A stretch of DNA of 64,000 nucleotides from Acidobacteriota bacterium (GCA_013289825.1 JABCZF010000019.1:1-64000), one strand, 5' to 3'; shown: positions 15,842 through 25,928, numbered from the stretch's first letter. A program made the numbers and translations. Notes: generated from the letters alone by a model not told the origin.

Positions 15842-18415
15842 ATGAAGCTGACGATTCCAGAACTCGCACTCGTTGCTCTTGTCGGCCCTTCGGGGTCGGG
15901 CAAGTCGAGTTTTGCTCGAAAGCATTTTCGACCGACTGAGGTGCTTTCTTCAGACTTCTGCCGTGGTCTCGTATCCGACGAGGAGAACAGTCAAGCGGCC
16001 ACGAATGACGCCTTTGAGGTTCTGTATTTCATCGCTTCCAAACGGCTGACGACTGGCAAGCTAGTAGTGATCGATGCCACGAATGTGCAAGTCGAAGCCC
16101 GCAAGCCAATCATTGCTCTAGCTCGGCAGTTTCACTGCATTCCGGTCGCTATCGTTTTTGATCTCCCGGAGAAACTTTGCCACGAGCGAAACCGTAACCG
16201 CCCGGACCGAGATTTCGGTCCACATGTTATACGCCAACAGTCTCAGCAATTACGGCGATCACTGCGCAACCTCCAACGAGAAGGTTTTCGCAGGGTTCAT
16301 ATTTTGCATTCACCCGAGGAGGTTGACGCGGCAGAAATCGTGCGCGAGCCGCTGTGGAACAACCTGAAGCACGAACACGGCCCGTTTGACATTATCGGCG
16401 ATGTGCATGGATGCTTCGATGAGCTCGTCGAACTGCTAACGCAGCTTGGGTACTCCGTCAAGAAGCAATCCAACACTACTGGTCCTCTGGACTACTCCGT
16501 GAAACTCCCGGAGGGCCGCAAGGTTGTCTTTCTTGGCGACCTTGTGGATCGTGGCCCGAAGATTCCAGAGGTGCTCCGCCTTGCGATGAGCATGGTCAAA
16601 GCCGGAACAGCCCTTTGCGTTCCCGGCAACCACGATATCAGGCTAATGCGTAAGCTCCGAGGCAAAGACGTACAGATCACGCACGGGCTCGCTGATTCTC
16701 TGCAACAACTGGACAAGGAATCGCCGGAATTCCGCGCTCAGGTCTCGGATTTCCTCGATGAGCTGGTCAGCCATTATGTCTTGGATGAGGGAAAACTCGT
16801 CGTTGCTCACGCCGGCATGAAGGAAGAGATGCAAGGTCGTGGTTCAGGAAAGGTCCGAGATTTTGCGCTCTATGGCGAGACGACGGGCGAGACTGACGAA
16901 TTTGGGCTGCCAGTTCGCTACAACTGGGCTGGAGAGTATCGTGGCGGGGCAATGGTGGTCTATGGCCACACTCCTGTGCCCCAGCCCGATTGGTTGAATC
17001 GCACGATTAACATCGACACGGGCTGTGTTTTCGGCGGCAACCTGACAGCAATTCGCTACCCCGAGAAAGAGCTCGTCTCCGTGGCCGCTCGTGAGACGTA
17101 CGCACAACCGGTCAAACCGCTCGCTGCGGTTGCGGACTCAGAACCATCGCTAACCTCTCAGCAGGTTCACGACGATTTGCTCGATATCGACGATGTGATC
17201 GGCAAGCGAATTGTTACAACTCGCCTCCACCACAATGTCACCGTAAGGGAGGAGAACGCGCTGGCCGCTCTTGAAGTGATGAGCCGCTTTGCAGCGAATC
17301 CAAAGTGGCTGATCTACTTGCCGCCCACGATGTCGCCCACAGAGACAACCGAAAAACCCGGACTCCTGGAACATCCGGCGGAAGCCTTTGCCTACTTCCG
17401 TCGCGAAGGCGTCGCTCGCGTGGTGTGCGAGGAAAAGCACATGGGTTCCCGCGCCGTTGTGATCATGTGCCGAAATGAGGATGCCGCTCGACGACGTTTC
17501 GGTATCGTCGAGGAAGGTCTTGGGATTTGCTACACGCGAACAGGAAGACGATTCTTCGATGACCCAAAGATCGAAAAGCAATTTCTCGAAAAGGTGCGTG
17601 GAGCGGTAGATGCCGCAGGATTCTGGCAGAAGTTTGAGACGGACTGGATTTGTCTTGACGCCGAATTGATGCCCTGGTCCGCGAAGGCTCAGGAACTATT
17701 GCGGCAGCAATACGCCGCTGTGGGCGCGGCTGCGAAAGCGTCTCTTACGGAAACAGTCGCGTCTCTTGAGCATCTTGCATCAAAGAATGGCGATGCTCTG
17801 CCTCTCATCGAGAAATATAAGCAACGGCTCGAAGCCGCGAAGCTTTATATCGATTCGTATCGGCGCTACTGCTGGCCTGTTCAGTCAGTGAGCGACTTGA
17901 AACTCGCACCGTTTCACCTATTGGCTACAGAGGGACAGGTTCATGTTCAGCGTGATCACGTGTGGCACATGGAAAAGCTGGCAGAGGTTTGCAAAGCAAG
18001 CGATGGTCTCTTGCTCGCAACGTCTTACCGACAGGTTGATGTGACCGACACAGCGAGCGTCGAAGAAGCCACTCAGTGGTGGGAAGAGCTGACCGGACGC
18101 GGTGGCGAGGGCATGGTCGTAAAGCCGCTGGACTTCATTGTGCGCGGACGACGCGGGCTGACGCAGCCCGCGGTCAAATGCCGCGGCCCTGAATACCTGA
18201 GAATTATCTATGGGCCTGAATACTTGCTGCCCGAGAACTTGGAGCGTCTGCGCAGTCGGTCAGTTTCCACCAAGCGTTCCTTGGCACTTCGTGAATTCGC
18301 CCTTGGCATCGAAGCACTGGAGCGATTCGTCCGGCAGGAACCGCTGCGTCGCGTGCATGAATGCGCCTTCGGTGTCCTTGCCCTCGAAAGCGAGCCGGTC
18401 GATCCTCGCTTGTAG
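15842..18415 (+). CDS. pnkp: Polynucleotide kinase-phosphatase-ligase (bacterial Pnkp)
   Basis: Kinase P-loop GPSGSGKSSF; phosphatase GDVHGCFDEL, GDLVDRGPK, PGNHD; ligase motif I EEKHMGSRAV and MVVKPLDF. Confidence 0.95.
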   Translation: MKLTIPELALVALVGPSGSGKSSFARKHFRPTEVLSSDFCRGLVSDEENSQAATNDAFEVLYFIASKRLTTGKLVVIDATNVQVEARKPIIALARQFHCIPVAIVFDLPEKLCHERNRNRPDRDFGPHVIRQQSQQLRRSLRNLQREGFRRVHILHSPEEVDAAEIVREPLWNNLKHEHGPFDIIGDVHGCFDELVELLTQLGYSVKKQSNTTGPLDYSVKLPEGRKVVFLGDLVDRGPKIPEVLRLAMSMVKAGTALCVPGNHDIRLMRKLRGKDVQITHGLADSLQQLDKESPEFRAQVSDFLDELVSHYVLDEGKLVVAHAGMKEEMQGRGSGKVRDFALYGETTGETDEFGLPVRYNWAGEYRGGAMVVYGHTPVPQPDWLNRTINIDTGCVFGGNLTAIRYPEKELVSVAARETYAQPVKPLAAVADSEPSLTSQQVHDDLLDIDDVIGKRIVTTRLHHNVTVREENALAALEVMSRFAANPKWLIYLPPTMSPTETTEKPGLLEHPAEAFAYFRREGVARVVCEEKHMGSRAVVIMCRNEDAARRRFGIVEEGLGICYTRTGRRFFDDPKIEKQFLEKVRGAVDAAGFWQKFETDWICLDAELMPWSAKAQELLRQQYAAVGAAAKASLTETVASLEHLASKNGDALPLIEKYKQRLEAAKLYIDSYRRYCWPVQSVSDLKLAPFHLLATEGQVHVQRDHVWHMEKLAEVCKASDGLLLATSYRQVDVTDTASVEEATQWWEELTGRGGEGMVVKPLDFIVRGRRGLTQPAVKCRGPEYLRIIYGPEYLLPENLERLRSRSVSTKRSLALREFALGIEALERFVRQEPLRRVHECAFGVLALESEPVDPRL

Positions 18416-18500
18416 CTTCCCTTCGTTCCTAAGTCCTTATAATTGTTGCTTTTAGTGCATACCTGTTTTTAACTGGATAACGAAAGGAAAAGGCTATATA

Positions 18501-18527
18501 GTTTCGTTAGCTAATTTCTAACGAAAC
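18501..18527. promoter_or_regulatory. Perfect 10-bp inverted repeat upstream of fic
   Basis: gtttcgttag-ctaattt-ctaacgaaac directly after a TATATAG -10-like box; ATG at 18540. Confidence 0.6.
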
Positions 18528-18539
18528 GATGGCTTTGTG

Positions 18540-19727
18540 ATGGCGACACCAACCAAACCGAACAGCCGCCTCGGGACTTATGTCGTCAAGACCTTCAAGG
18601 ACGAGTCCTTCAGGGCATATGTGCCACCCCCATTGCCGCCAGACCCGCCGCTTGCCCTCCAACCGCTCTTGCCATTGCTTGAGCAGGCAAACCAGGCACT
18701 CGGACGTCTCGACGGGCTCGCGTCCATTCTGCCCGATCCCTCGCTCTTCATTTACCTCTACGTTCGGAAGGAAGCGGTGCTCTCTTCGCAGATCGAGGGC
18801 ACACAGTCCTCGTTTTCTGACCTGATGCTATTCGAAAGCGCCGAAGCCCCCAGTGTCCCCCTGGAAGACGTTCAGGAAGTATCAAATTACGTGGCAGCGA
18901 TGAATCACGGACTTCGCCGGCTCCGGGGGGATTTTCCCCTCTCTCTGAGGTTGATACGAGAAATTCACAAGATTCTCTTGTCCAAGGGACGCGGAAGTCA
19001 GAAGCGTCCGGGTGAATTCCGTGAAAGCCAAAACTGGATCGGAGGCACACGTCCCGGCAATGCAGCATTTGTCCCACCACCACCTGAGAAAATGATGGAA
19101 TGCATGGGAGCGCTCGAAAAGTTCCTGCATCGTGAGCACGAAGAACTGCCGATTCTGGTCAAAGCCGCACTCGTACATGTGCAATTCGAAACCATCCATC
19201 CGTTTCTAGACGGAAATGGGAGATTGGGCCGACTGCTGATTACATTCTTGCTGTGCGTCGCTGGCGCGATCCGTGAGCCCATTCTCTACCTCAGCCTCTA
19301 TTTCAAGACGAATAGGCAGAAATACTATGAACTGCTTGACCGCGTCCGCAGCCACGGAGATTGGGAGACTTGGCTCGAATTTTTTCTAACAGGTGTGAAA
19401 GAAACCGCTCAGCAGGCAGCCGATACATCGAAGGAAATACTCACACTCATCGAAGAAGACCGCCGGAAGATCGAGGAGCTTGGCCGCCCCGCTGCATCCG
19501 TTTTGCGCGTTCACCAGCACCTTCAGCGCAAGCCGATCATCACGATCCCGGCAACGGCAGAGCAACTCTCTCTCTCTGCGCCCACCGTGGCGAAGGCTTT
19601 ACAGCACATGGTGAAGCTCAACATGGTCCGCGAGACCACAGGCAAACAGCGTCATCGCCTCTTCACGTATCACAACTATCTGAAGATTCTCAACAGTGGC
19701 ACGGAGCTATCCAGAGCAAGTCGCTAA
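18540..19727 (+). CDS. Fic-domain protein with N-terminal inhibitory motif and C-terminal winged-helix-like region
   Basis: Fic motif HPFLDGNGRLGR; inhibition-helix-like SSQIEGT; C-terminus TAEQLSLSAPTVAKALQHMVKLNMVRE. Confidence 0.9.
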   Translation: MATPTKPNSRLGTYVVKTFKDESFRAYVPPPLPPDPPLALQPLLPLLEQANQALGRLDGLASILPDPSLFIYLYVRKEAVLSSQIEGTQSSFSDLMLFESAEAPSVPLEDVQEVSNYVAAMNHGLRRLRGDFPLSLRLIREIHKILLSKGRGSQKRPGEFRESQNWIGGTRPGNAAFVPPPPEKMMECMGALEKFLHREHEELPILVKAALVHVQFETIHPFLDGNGRLGRLLITFLLCVAGAIREPILYLSLYFKTNRQKYYELLDRVRSHGDWETWLEFFLTGVKETAQQAADTSKEILTLIEEDRRKIEELGRPAASVLRVHQHLQRKPIITIPATAEQLSLSAPTVAKALQHMVKLNMVRETTGKQRHRLFTYHNYLKILNSGTELSRASR

Positions 19728-20044
19728 ACACCATTCGCCAAGCTCACGGGCAAGCCGCAACACGCCCAACAGACCCTGTCGTATACCAACAGCCGCTACT
19801 GTGACTAGCTATGACAACCTACTGTGAAAGCGCGCCTGCTTTGTCACAGGATCGCACGTAGGCCTTCGAGTGGAGCATTCCCGAAGCGGGCAGCTGTCCA
19901 GAGAACTTGGAATTGGTGGTCACCGAGCCTTTGCAGAACTGGAGCTAAGAGCTGTAGAACCTGATTCTCGTCTCCCAGGTTCCAGGTCTTCGGCCCCAGT
20001 CCAAGCGATGCTACGCTGATTTCATCGCACAGGATTGGATACCG

Positions 20045-20944
20045 GTGGTGCTGCCCACTCTGAAGTACGCGACGCAGAAACACTATCGATATATTCTCGA
20101 TGGACACCTCGTACCCGTATTCGGCAAGACTAGCCTTTCCGACATCAAGCGCGAATGGATTCAAACTTTCCTTGCGACGAAGTTCAGTGCAGGCCTAGCA
20201 TGGAAGACTGTCAAACACATTCGCGGTGTTTTGGGACGGACATTGTCATCTGCCGAAGAATGGGGTTACATCACCCACAATCCTGCTCTAAAAACCAAAC
20301 TTCCCCGGCGTCCAATAAAGCAGTGTTCCAAAGCGATCCTAACGCCAGACCAATTTCTGCAAGTGCGGGATCGACTAAAAGAACCTGCTCGCTCGATTGC
20401 GACGGTGTTGGTTCTCACGGGCCTCAGAATTGGAGAGATTCTCGCTCTGCGATGGAAGTATGTCGATCTATGCCGCCATACACTGCGAGTTGCGGAAACC
20501 GTGTATGACGGTCACTTCGATACGCCTAAGTCGCAAAGGAGCGCCCGAATCGTTCCGCTTGCCGAGGAGGCGTGCAGCACTTTGGGGAAATTACGATCAT
20601 CCAGTACTCGACCTGACGACCTTGTCTTCAGTATGGATACTGGCCAGCCACTGGATCGGCATAACCTGTTGAGGCGACAGTTACGACCGACATGCGAGAA
20701 GCTGGGACTTCTAGGAATAACCTGGCACTCGCTCCGTCACTCCCACGCGACCCTGCTGGATGCGGCGGGAGCTCCTCTCGGAACTGTCCAGTCTCTTCTT
20801 GGTCACTCAACGTCGGAACTCACTCGAGAAGTGTACCTGCACGCTATACCGGAAGATCAGCGCCGGGCGGTAGCGAGCGTCGAGGCACTTCTATTTGGAC
20901 CCAAACGGACTCAAATTGGCAGCGCTCCGCAGACTAGTGCGTAA
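20045..20944 (+). CDS. Tyrosine recombinase/integrase (island integrase; N-terminus uncertain)
   Basis: Catalytic LTGLRIGEILALRW, WHSLRHSHATLLD, LLGHSTSELTREVYLH; ends 28 bp from tRNA-Pro. Confidence 0.9.
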   Translation: MVLPTLKYATQKHYRYILDGHLVPVFGKTSLSDIKREWIQTFLATKFSAGLAWKTVKHIRGVLGRTLSSAEEWGYITHNPALKTKLPRRPIKQCSKAILTPDQFLQVRDRLKEPARSIATVLVLTGLRIGEILALRWKYVDLCRHTLRVAETVYDGHFDTPKSQRSARIVPLAEEACSTLGKLRSSSTRPDDLVFSMDTGQPLDRHNLLRRQLRPTCEKLGLLGITWHSLRHSHATLLDAAGAPLGTVQSLLGHSTSELTREVYLHAIPEDQRRAVASVEALLFGPKRTQIGSAPQTSA

Positions 20945-20972
20945 CTAAGTTGTTGATTCAACGGGATTGAAG

Positions 20973-21050
20973 TGGTCGGGGCGAATGGATTTGAACCATC
21001 GACCTCCTGGTCCCGAACCAGGCGCGCTAGCCAGGCTGCGCTACGCCCCG
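20973..21050 (-). tRNA. tRNA-Pro (anticodon CGG)
   Basis: Reverse complement CGGGGCG TA GCGCAGCCTGGCTAGCGC G CCTGGTTCGGGACCAGG AGGTC GATGGTTCAAATCCATT CGCCCCG A CCA folds as a full cloverleaf with encoded CCA. Confidence 0.95.
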
Positions 21051-21246
21051 ACAGTGATGAAGTACGCGGGCAAGAAACACCCGGCGGCACTCCAAGAATA
21101 GCACAGGATAGGGGGGCCGACCAGCGAACGGTTCCGGCCCGCAGCAGAGTTTCACGTCCGCAACACGCCAAAACACGGCGCCTAACAACAAAGCCGCCAG
21201 AGCGGCCATCCTCTCCGGCAGGCAAAAGCGAAACTGCGAACGCGAT

Positions 21247-24200
21247 CTAGAACGAGTAGCGCAGGGCGAATTCCATGACGCGCGACCCGTTCAGAGTATG
21301 CGTGTAATTTCCGAAGCTGCCGGAAATATCAATTTCCGGCAGCGCGCTGAAAACGTCGAATCGCACGGAGTTTGTCAGATTGAATGCCTCCGCCGAGAAA
21401 GAGAGGCTCTGGCGCTCGGTCAGGTTCCAGGTCTTCCGAACCGCCGTGTCAACGGTGAAGTAACCGGGACCGCGCAAATTGTTTCGCTGGCCAACTTGGC
21501 CGGGGAACGGGTAATCCCATGTCTTTCCAATGAAAGTGCTGTTGTAGGTCGAGTCGCTGCAATTGGCAACCGACGCGGAGAGCGCCGCAAACATGTTGGG
21601 GTTTCCGGTGCAGCTACTATAAGCGCCCACCTTGGGCGACGGGCCAACCAGGTTTGCCAGACCGTTCAGATCCCAGTTGGTTGGAAACTGGAAGCCATTC
21701 TGCACCGCAAACGGCAACCCGGTCGTCCATTTCCAGAGGCCCGACCAGCTCCAACCACCCAGAACCGCATCCAAGCCGCGGTTCCAGCCGGAACCCCAGC
21801 GTTGCTTGCGCCCGAACGGCAGGTCATACACCCAGTTCGCATTGATCTGGTGGGTCATATCGAAGTCGGACACCGACCGGAACAATCCGGGGCTGAAAGG
21901 ATTATAGAGCGCGGTGACACCATAGAAACTGCCCTGGAATGTCGAGACGCGCTCCGCCGCCGAGCCCAAGTCAATGGATTTGGAGAACGTATAGTTGAAG
22001 TCAAATGTCAATCCGCGCGTTGCACGCTTGCGCAACATCACCTCCATCGCGTTGTAATTTGCGCGGCCCGAGGTGGTCCACGCGTTCAGGGACGCATACT
22101 GCGCCTGATAGAACGTGTACGCCCCGTTTTTGGGGAAATAGTCAATGCATGCGGGGTGCCCGCTCGCCCCGCAGTTGGGATCCGTATTCAAGTTGGCATC
22201 TGGGATGCCTGTGGTATCCAGCACGGATAACGGAGTTGTCTCGTTCAAGGAGCCTTCGCAGAACAGATCATAAAGTGCGACCAGCGGATTGGTCGTGGAT
22301 GCCGGCAAGGGTTGATTTGGGTTTCGGCAGCCGGATTGGCCGGCAGAAAGCCCGATACCAAGCTGATAAGCGCCGCCAGGTTGCAACGGTTGAATCATCA
22401 TGTCTGTAAAGTATTGCTGGATATTCTCGGGCAGCGACGCTGGGTTAAACGTGTTCGTATACAAACCATTCGAACCATTCTGCCGGTAAATCTTTGCCAA
22501 AGCGGTGATCGCCTGGAAATAGGTGACTCCATTCTTCGGATCGGTGAGGTTTATGGGTTGCGCCAGATCCTTTTCCTGCAGCAGCCGCCGGCTGATGCGG
22601 CCCACGTACGCCACTTCCAAGGTAAAGCCGTCCCTCAATTCTCTGGTTACCGAAAAGTCCAACGCGTAGGAATAGGGTGTCTTCATCTTGTCGTCCAGGC
22701 TCCAATAAATTCCGAAGGCGTTTGGCGGCGTTTGCGGAAAGCCAAGCGTGGCCGGCGCCGGATAGACCATGGATTGCAGGTTAGAAAAATCGTGCAGACC
22801 GGTGTATCGCGGCCCAGTGTCAAGGTTCACAAAACCCGGAGGCTGCGTGGTGTTGCTGACGAATCCGTAAGAACCCTGCTGGTCGTAAGTGTCCACCACT
22901 CCCTGGCCAAAATGGTCGTAGTACATGCCCGCACCCCAACGAATGGAAGTCTTGCCGGGACCTCCAAAAAGACTCCCCAGCAGTCCTCCCTGCGAACCAG
23001 GAGACCATGCCATCGAAAGCCGTGGAGCAAGGTTCTTGTAGTCCCAGGCCCAGAATCCGGATTTGCCGTTCGCGGGGCCAGAGAGGACCATGTCGAAGTT
23101 GGGAGAATACGATATCCCCTGTGTTGCATCCTTCATTCTCGTATAGAAGAAATTATCCAAACTGATGCTGGGCGACACTTGGTTGCCGCCGCGTTCATAC
23201 GGAGGCTGCAGCAAGGAATAGCGCAGGCCATAGGTGAAGGTCAGGTTGCTCTTAATGCGCCAGGAATCCTGCAGGTAGAACTCCGTCTCATTGTCACGGA
23301 AGTTTCGTGGCACGAACGCGCCGGGATTGCTGGGGCTTGTGATCAATTGCCCGGCTTTATTCTGTACGTAGACCGTGTCAATCTCGTTGACCACCCCAGC
23401 CAGAGCCATCATCGGAAAGTCATAGGAATTGCTAAAGCCGGAATCAACCGCGGGGAATTTAAACGCTGCAGGATCGAAAGATTGCCCGGTATTGGCAATC
23501 CCCGTGGGAATCAGAAACGCCGCGTTCGTAATCGCCCGAGTAAAGGAATTGGCGTCCGAGACACGCTCATTTGTGATCATACGGTAATTCCCGCCGAATT
23601 CGATCGTGTGGGTTCCCTTGGACCAGCTGAAATCGTCGGTAAAGTTATGGACCGGAACGATCTTGCTGGTCGTCCGATTGTCGGCAACCGGCGTGTCCAA
23701 GCCGCGCAACACCACAAAATTCTGAGCCGAGGCGCCATTTTCGCCGATGCCCTGGCGAATGAAGCCGTAATGGAAGTTATTGACCTTGGTCGGGCTCAGC
23801 ACCCACGCGTATCCCGCGACAATCCCCTTGGAATTGTTGGTCTCCACGACCGAGGGCGGCTGCCCGGGAAATTGAGGCGCGCCGGAATTGGTGCCCAACT
23901 GGTCGCCGGTTACGGTCGTGGGGATCCCATGATCGTTTTGCAAGCCCAGGCGCGCGAAGACGCGCTGGCTGCCGCTGCTGGTCAGATTGTAATCAAACTT
24001 GGCGACATAGGTGTCGAGCTTGCTCGGTGTGGGCGCTGAGAACGTGTATCCACGGTAGTTAAAACCGTCGCCCACGTTGTCGGTGTTGGGCATCGGATAC
24101 ATATTCATCGTCTGCAGCACGAACGGATCAACTCCAGGATGCAGACCAGCCGAAGCGTTACAAGTCCCGGTGCGGGTGCCGGTGCCAGTGCTCGAGCAGT

Positions 24201-25401
24201 TCGGATCCATTGTCGCGATTTGCGTTGGGCCCAGTGCGTTGAAGCCGGGTGCAAAGGTAAAAGTATCGTTCTTAGTGGGCGTGGCGGAATTGGGTACCGT
24301 TACCGATCCCCCGGGACAAACCTGTTGCGGTGTCTGCAGAACATTCCCATTGTTGTCCAAGACTGCGGCGCAGGGATACTGGATCACCCCATCGCGCAGC
24401 GCCGCGCTCGGCACAACGCGCGATACCTGATAACTCTCTCGCGTCCTCTGCCCCTCGTAGGAAAAGAAGTAAAACAGCCGGTCCTTTTTGATCGGTCCGC
24501 CGAATGTCCCGCCAAACGTGTTGCGCAAAAGGCGCGGCGGAACATTCCCCTGACCGTTGGCAAGTTCCGAAAGTTTGTTGAAGTAGTCGTTGGCCACCAT
24601 GTTCGTGGGGCGGTTGTATTCGTACGCTGTGCCATGAATTTTATTCGTTCCGCTCTTGGTTACCAGCGATACCTGCGCGCCGGATGAGCGTCCCGACTCG
24701 GCATCGGAGTTCGTGGTGGTCACGCGGAATTCCTCGATCGAATCCAGCGTGGTGCGGAGAGCCCCGACAAACGCGTTTCCTTGCACCTGATCATTGTTGT
24801 CAACTCCATCCAGCGTCAGGTTCGTCTGGTCGCTTCGCGCCCCGTTGACGGAGCCTCCCCGGCTGTCGCCGTTCGTATCCACTTTGCCGCGGTCTGCGAC
24901 CGTCACAACGCCCGGCTGCAAGCTCAAAATGCCCGCGGGGTCGCGGCCCTCGAACGGCAGATTGCCAAGTTGTGTTTGATTAAACGCATTCCCGATCGTC
25001 GCGTCGGAGGTGTTGATGGTTTGCAGCGCCGCGGTCACTTCGACCGTGGTAGCGCCGGTCGCCAGCGCCATTTGAAAATCGCTTCGCGCGGGCGTGGCGA
25101 CCAGCAGAATCAGGTTGTTCTGCCGGATCTTGCTGAAACCCGCGGCTGAAACTTCCAGCGTATACGTGCCCGGCCGCACTTCCAGAAACTGATATTGGCC
25201 GTCCCGATCCGTCCTGGTAGTGAGCGTCAAGCCCCGCTCTGCGCTCGTGAGCGTCACTTCCGCTCCAGGCACGCTCGATCCTTTGGGATCGGTAATCGCG
25301 CCGCGTAACGAAGACGTGGCAATCTGGCCGACAGCGATCCCGGTCCCGATAACAACCAGCAGAAACGCGCATACGATGCGGCGAGCGAATGTGGCGACCA
25401 T
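21247..25401 (-). CDS. TonB-dependent receptor-like outer membrane protein with N-terminal carboxypeptidase regulatory-like domain
   Basis: Signal peptide then TSSLRGAITDPKGSSVPGAEVTLTSAERGLT...; C-terminus ...MEFALRYSF with terminal Phe. Start set at MVATFARR. Confidence 0.85.
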   Translation of the reverse strand: MVATFARRIVCAFLLVVIGTGIAVGQIATSSLRGAITDPKGSSVPGAEVTLTSAERGLTLTTRTDRDGQYQFLEVRPGTYTLEVSAAGFSKIRQNNLILLVATPARSDFQMALATGATTVEVTAALQTINTSDATIGNAFNQTQLGNLPFEGRDPAGILSLQPGVVTVADRGKVDTNGDSRGGSVNGARSDQTNLTLDGVDNNDQVQGNAFVGALRTTLDSIEEFRVTTTNSDAESGRSSGAQVSLVTKSGTNKIHGTAYEYNRPTNMVANDYFNKLSELANGQGNVPPRLLRNTFGGTFGGPIKKDRLFYFFSYEGQRTRESYQVSRVVPSAALRDGVIQYPCAAVLDNNGNVLQTPQQVCPGGSVTVPNSATPTKNDTFTFAPGFNALGPTQIATMDPNCSSTGTGTRTGTCNASAGLHPGVDPFVLQTMNMYPMPNTDNVGDGFNYRGYTFSAPTPSKLDTYVAKFDYNLTSSGSQRVFARLGLQNDHGIPTTVTGDQLGTNSGAPQFPGQPPSVVETNNSKGIVAGYAWVLSPTKVNNFHYGFIRQGIGENGASAQNFVVLRGLDTPVADNRTTSKIVPVHNFTDDFSWSKGTHTIEFGGNYRMITNERVSDANSFTRAITNAAFLIPTGIANTGQSFDPAAFKFPAVDSGFSNSYDFPMMALAGVVNEIDTVYVQNKAGQLITSPSNPGAFVPRNFRDNETEFYLQDSWRIKSNLTFTYGLRYSLLQPPYERGGNQVSPSISLDNFFYTRMKDATQGISYSPNFDMVLSGPANGKSGFWAWDYKNLAPRLSMAWSPGSQGGLLGSLFGGPGKTSIRWGAGMYYDHFGQGVVDTYDQQGSYGFVSNTTQPPGFVNLDTGPRYTGLHDFSNLQSMVYPAPATLGFPQTPPNAFGIYWSLDDKMKTPYSYALDFSVTRELRDGFTLEVAYVGRISRRLLQEKDLAQPINLTDPKNGVTYFQAITALAKIYRQNGSNGLYTNTFNPASLPENIQQYFTDMMIQPLQPGGAYQLGIGLSAGQSGCRNPNQPLPASTTNPLVALYDLFCEGSLNETTPLSVLDTTGIPDANLNTDPNCGASGHPACIDYFPKNGAYTFYQAQYASLNAWTTSGRANYNAMEVMLRKRATRGLTFDFNYTFSKSIDLGSAAERVSTFQGSFYGVTALYNPFSPGLFRSVSDFDMTHQINANWVYDLPFGRKQRWGSGWNRGLDAVLGGWSWSGLWKWTTGLPFAVQNGFQFPTNWDLNGLANLVGPSPKVGAYSSCTGNPNMFAALSASVANCSDSTYNSTFIGKTWDYPFPGQVGQRNNLRGPGYFTVDTAVRKTWNLTERQSLSFSAEAFNLTNSVRFDVFSALPEIDISGSFGNYTHTLNGSRVMEFALRYSF

Positions 25402-25871
25402 GGATGACTCCTTGTAAGTGACTTCGAGCTCAGTCCAGAAAAAATGTCGGGGGAGAACGTCCGGCAGGTGAGGTGAATGCTCGAGCCAAGTCTGCAGGAT
25501 GAATTTCCCACGACACGACCCCGGCAAGCACACCACTACATGCCTGCGTCGATGGCTGCTCGCATTCGCCAAAGAAATAACTTATGGAAGGAATGGACCC
25601 TCAACCGACCCTACAGCTTGTCCCAGCCTCCATAATTCCTCGGCACACTTTGGGAATGTGCCTGACCACTGCGTGTCGAAATATGCGCGTGTTTTATGAC
25701 ACTTGGGGCGTTCTGTCAAGCAGGTAAACCTTATACCCGTGGAAAGTTTTTGTTTTAGTGCTTCTCTTCAACGGATTTGGAAACGTTTCGGCGCGACATT
25801 CTCTGAACCAGGCAGTGAAAGTCAAATAAGTATTCTCAAATTCGGGCGCGAACTGCAGGATCGGTAGACCA

Positions 25872-25909
25872 GAAAACCGCCGGAGAGAAATTCCTCTCCG
25901 GCGGTTTTC
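25872..25909 (-). terminator. Rho-independent (possibly bidirectional) terminator
   Basis: Perfect 16-bp stem gaaaaccgccggagag / ctctccggcggttttc with 6-nt loop, just after the stop at 25929. Confidence 0.8.
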
Positions 25910-25928
25910 TTCCAACTTGACGAAATGC

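Noticed and set aside
22312-24039. 575-aa + strand ORF opposite the TonB-receptor-like gene
   Set aside because: Antisense of a long, well-supported outer membrane protein.
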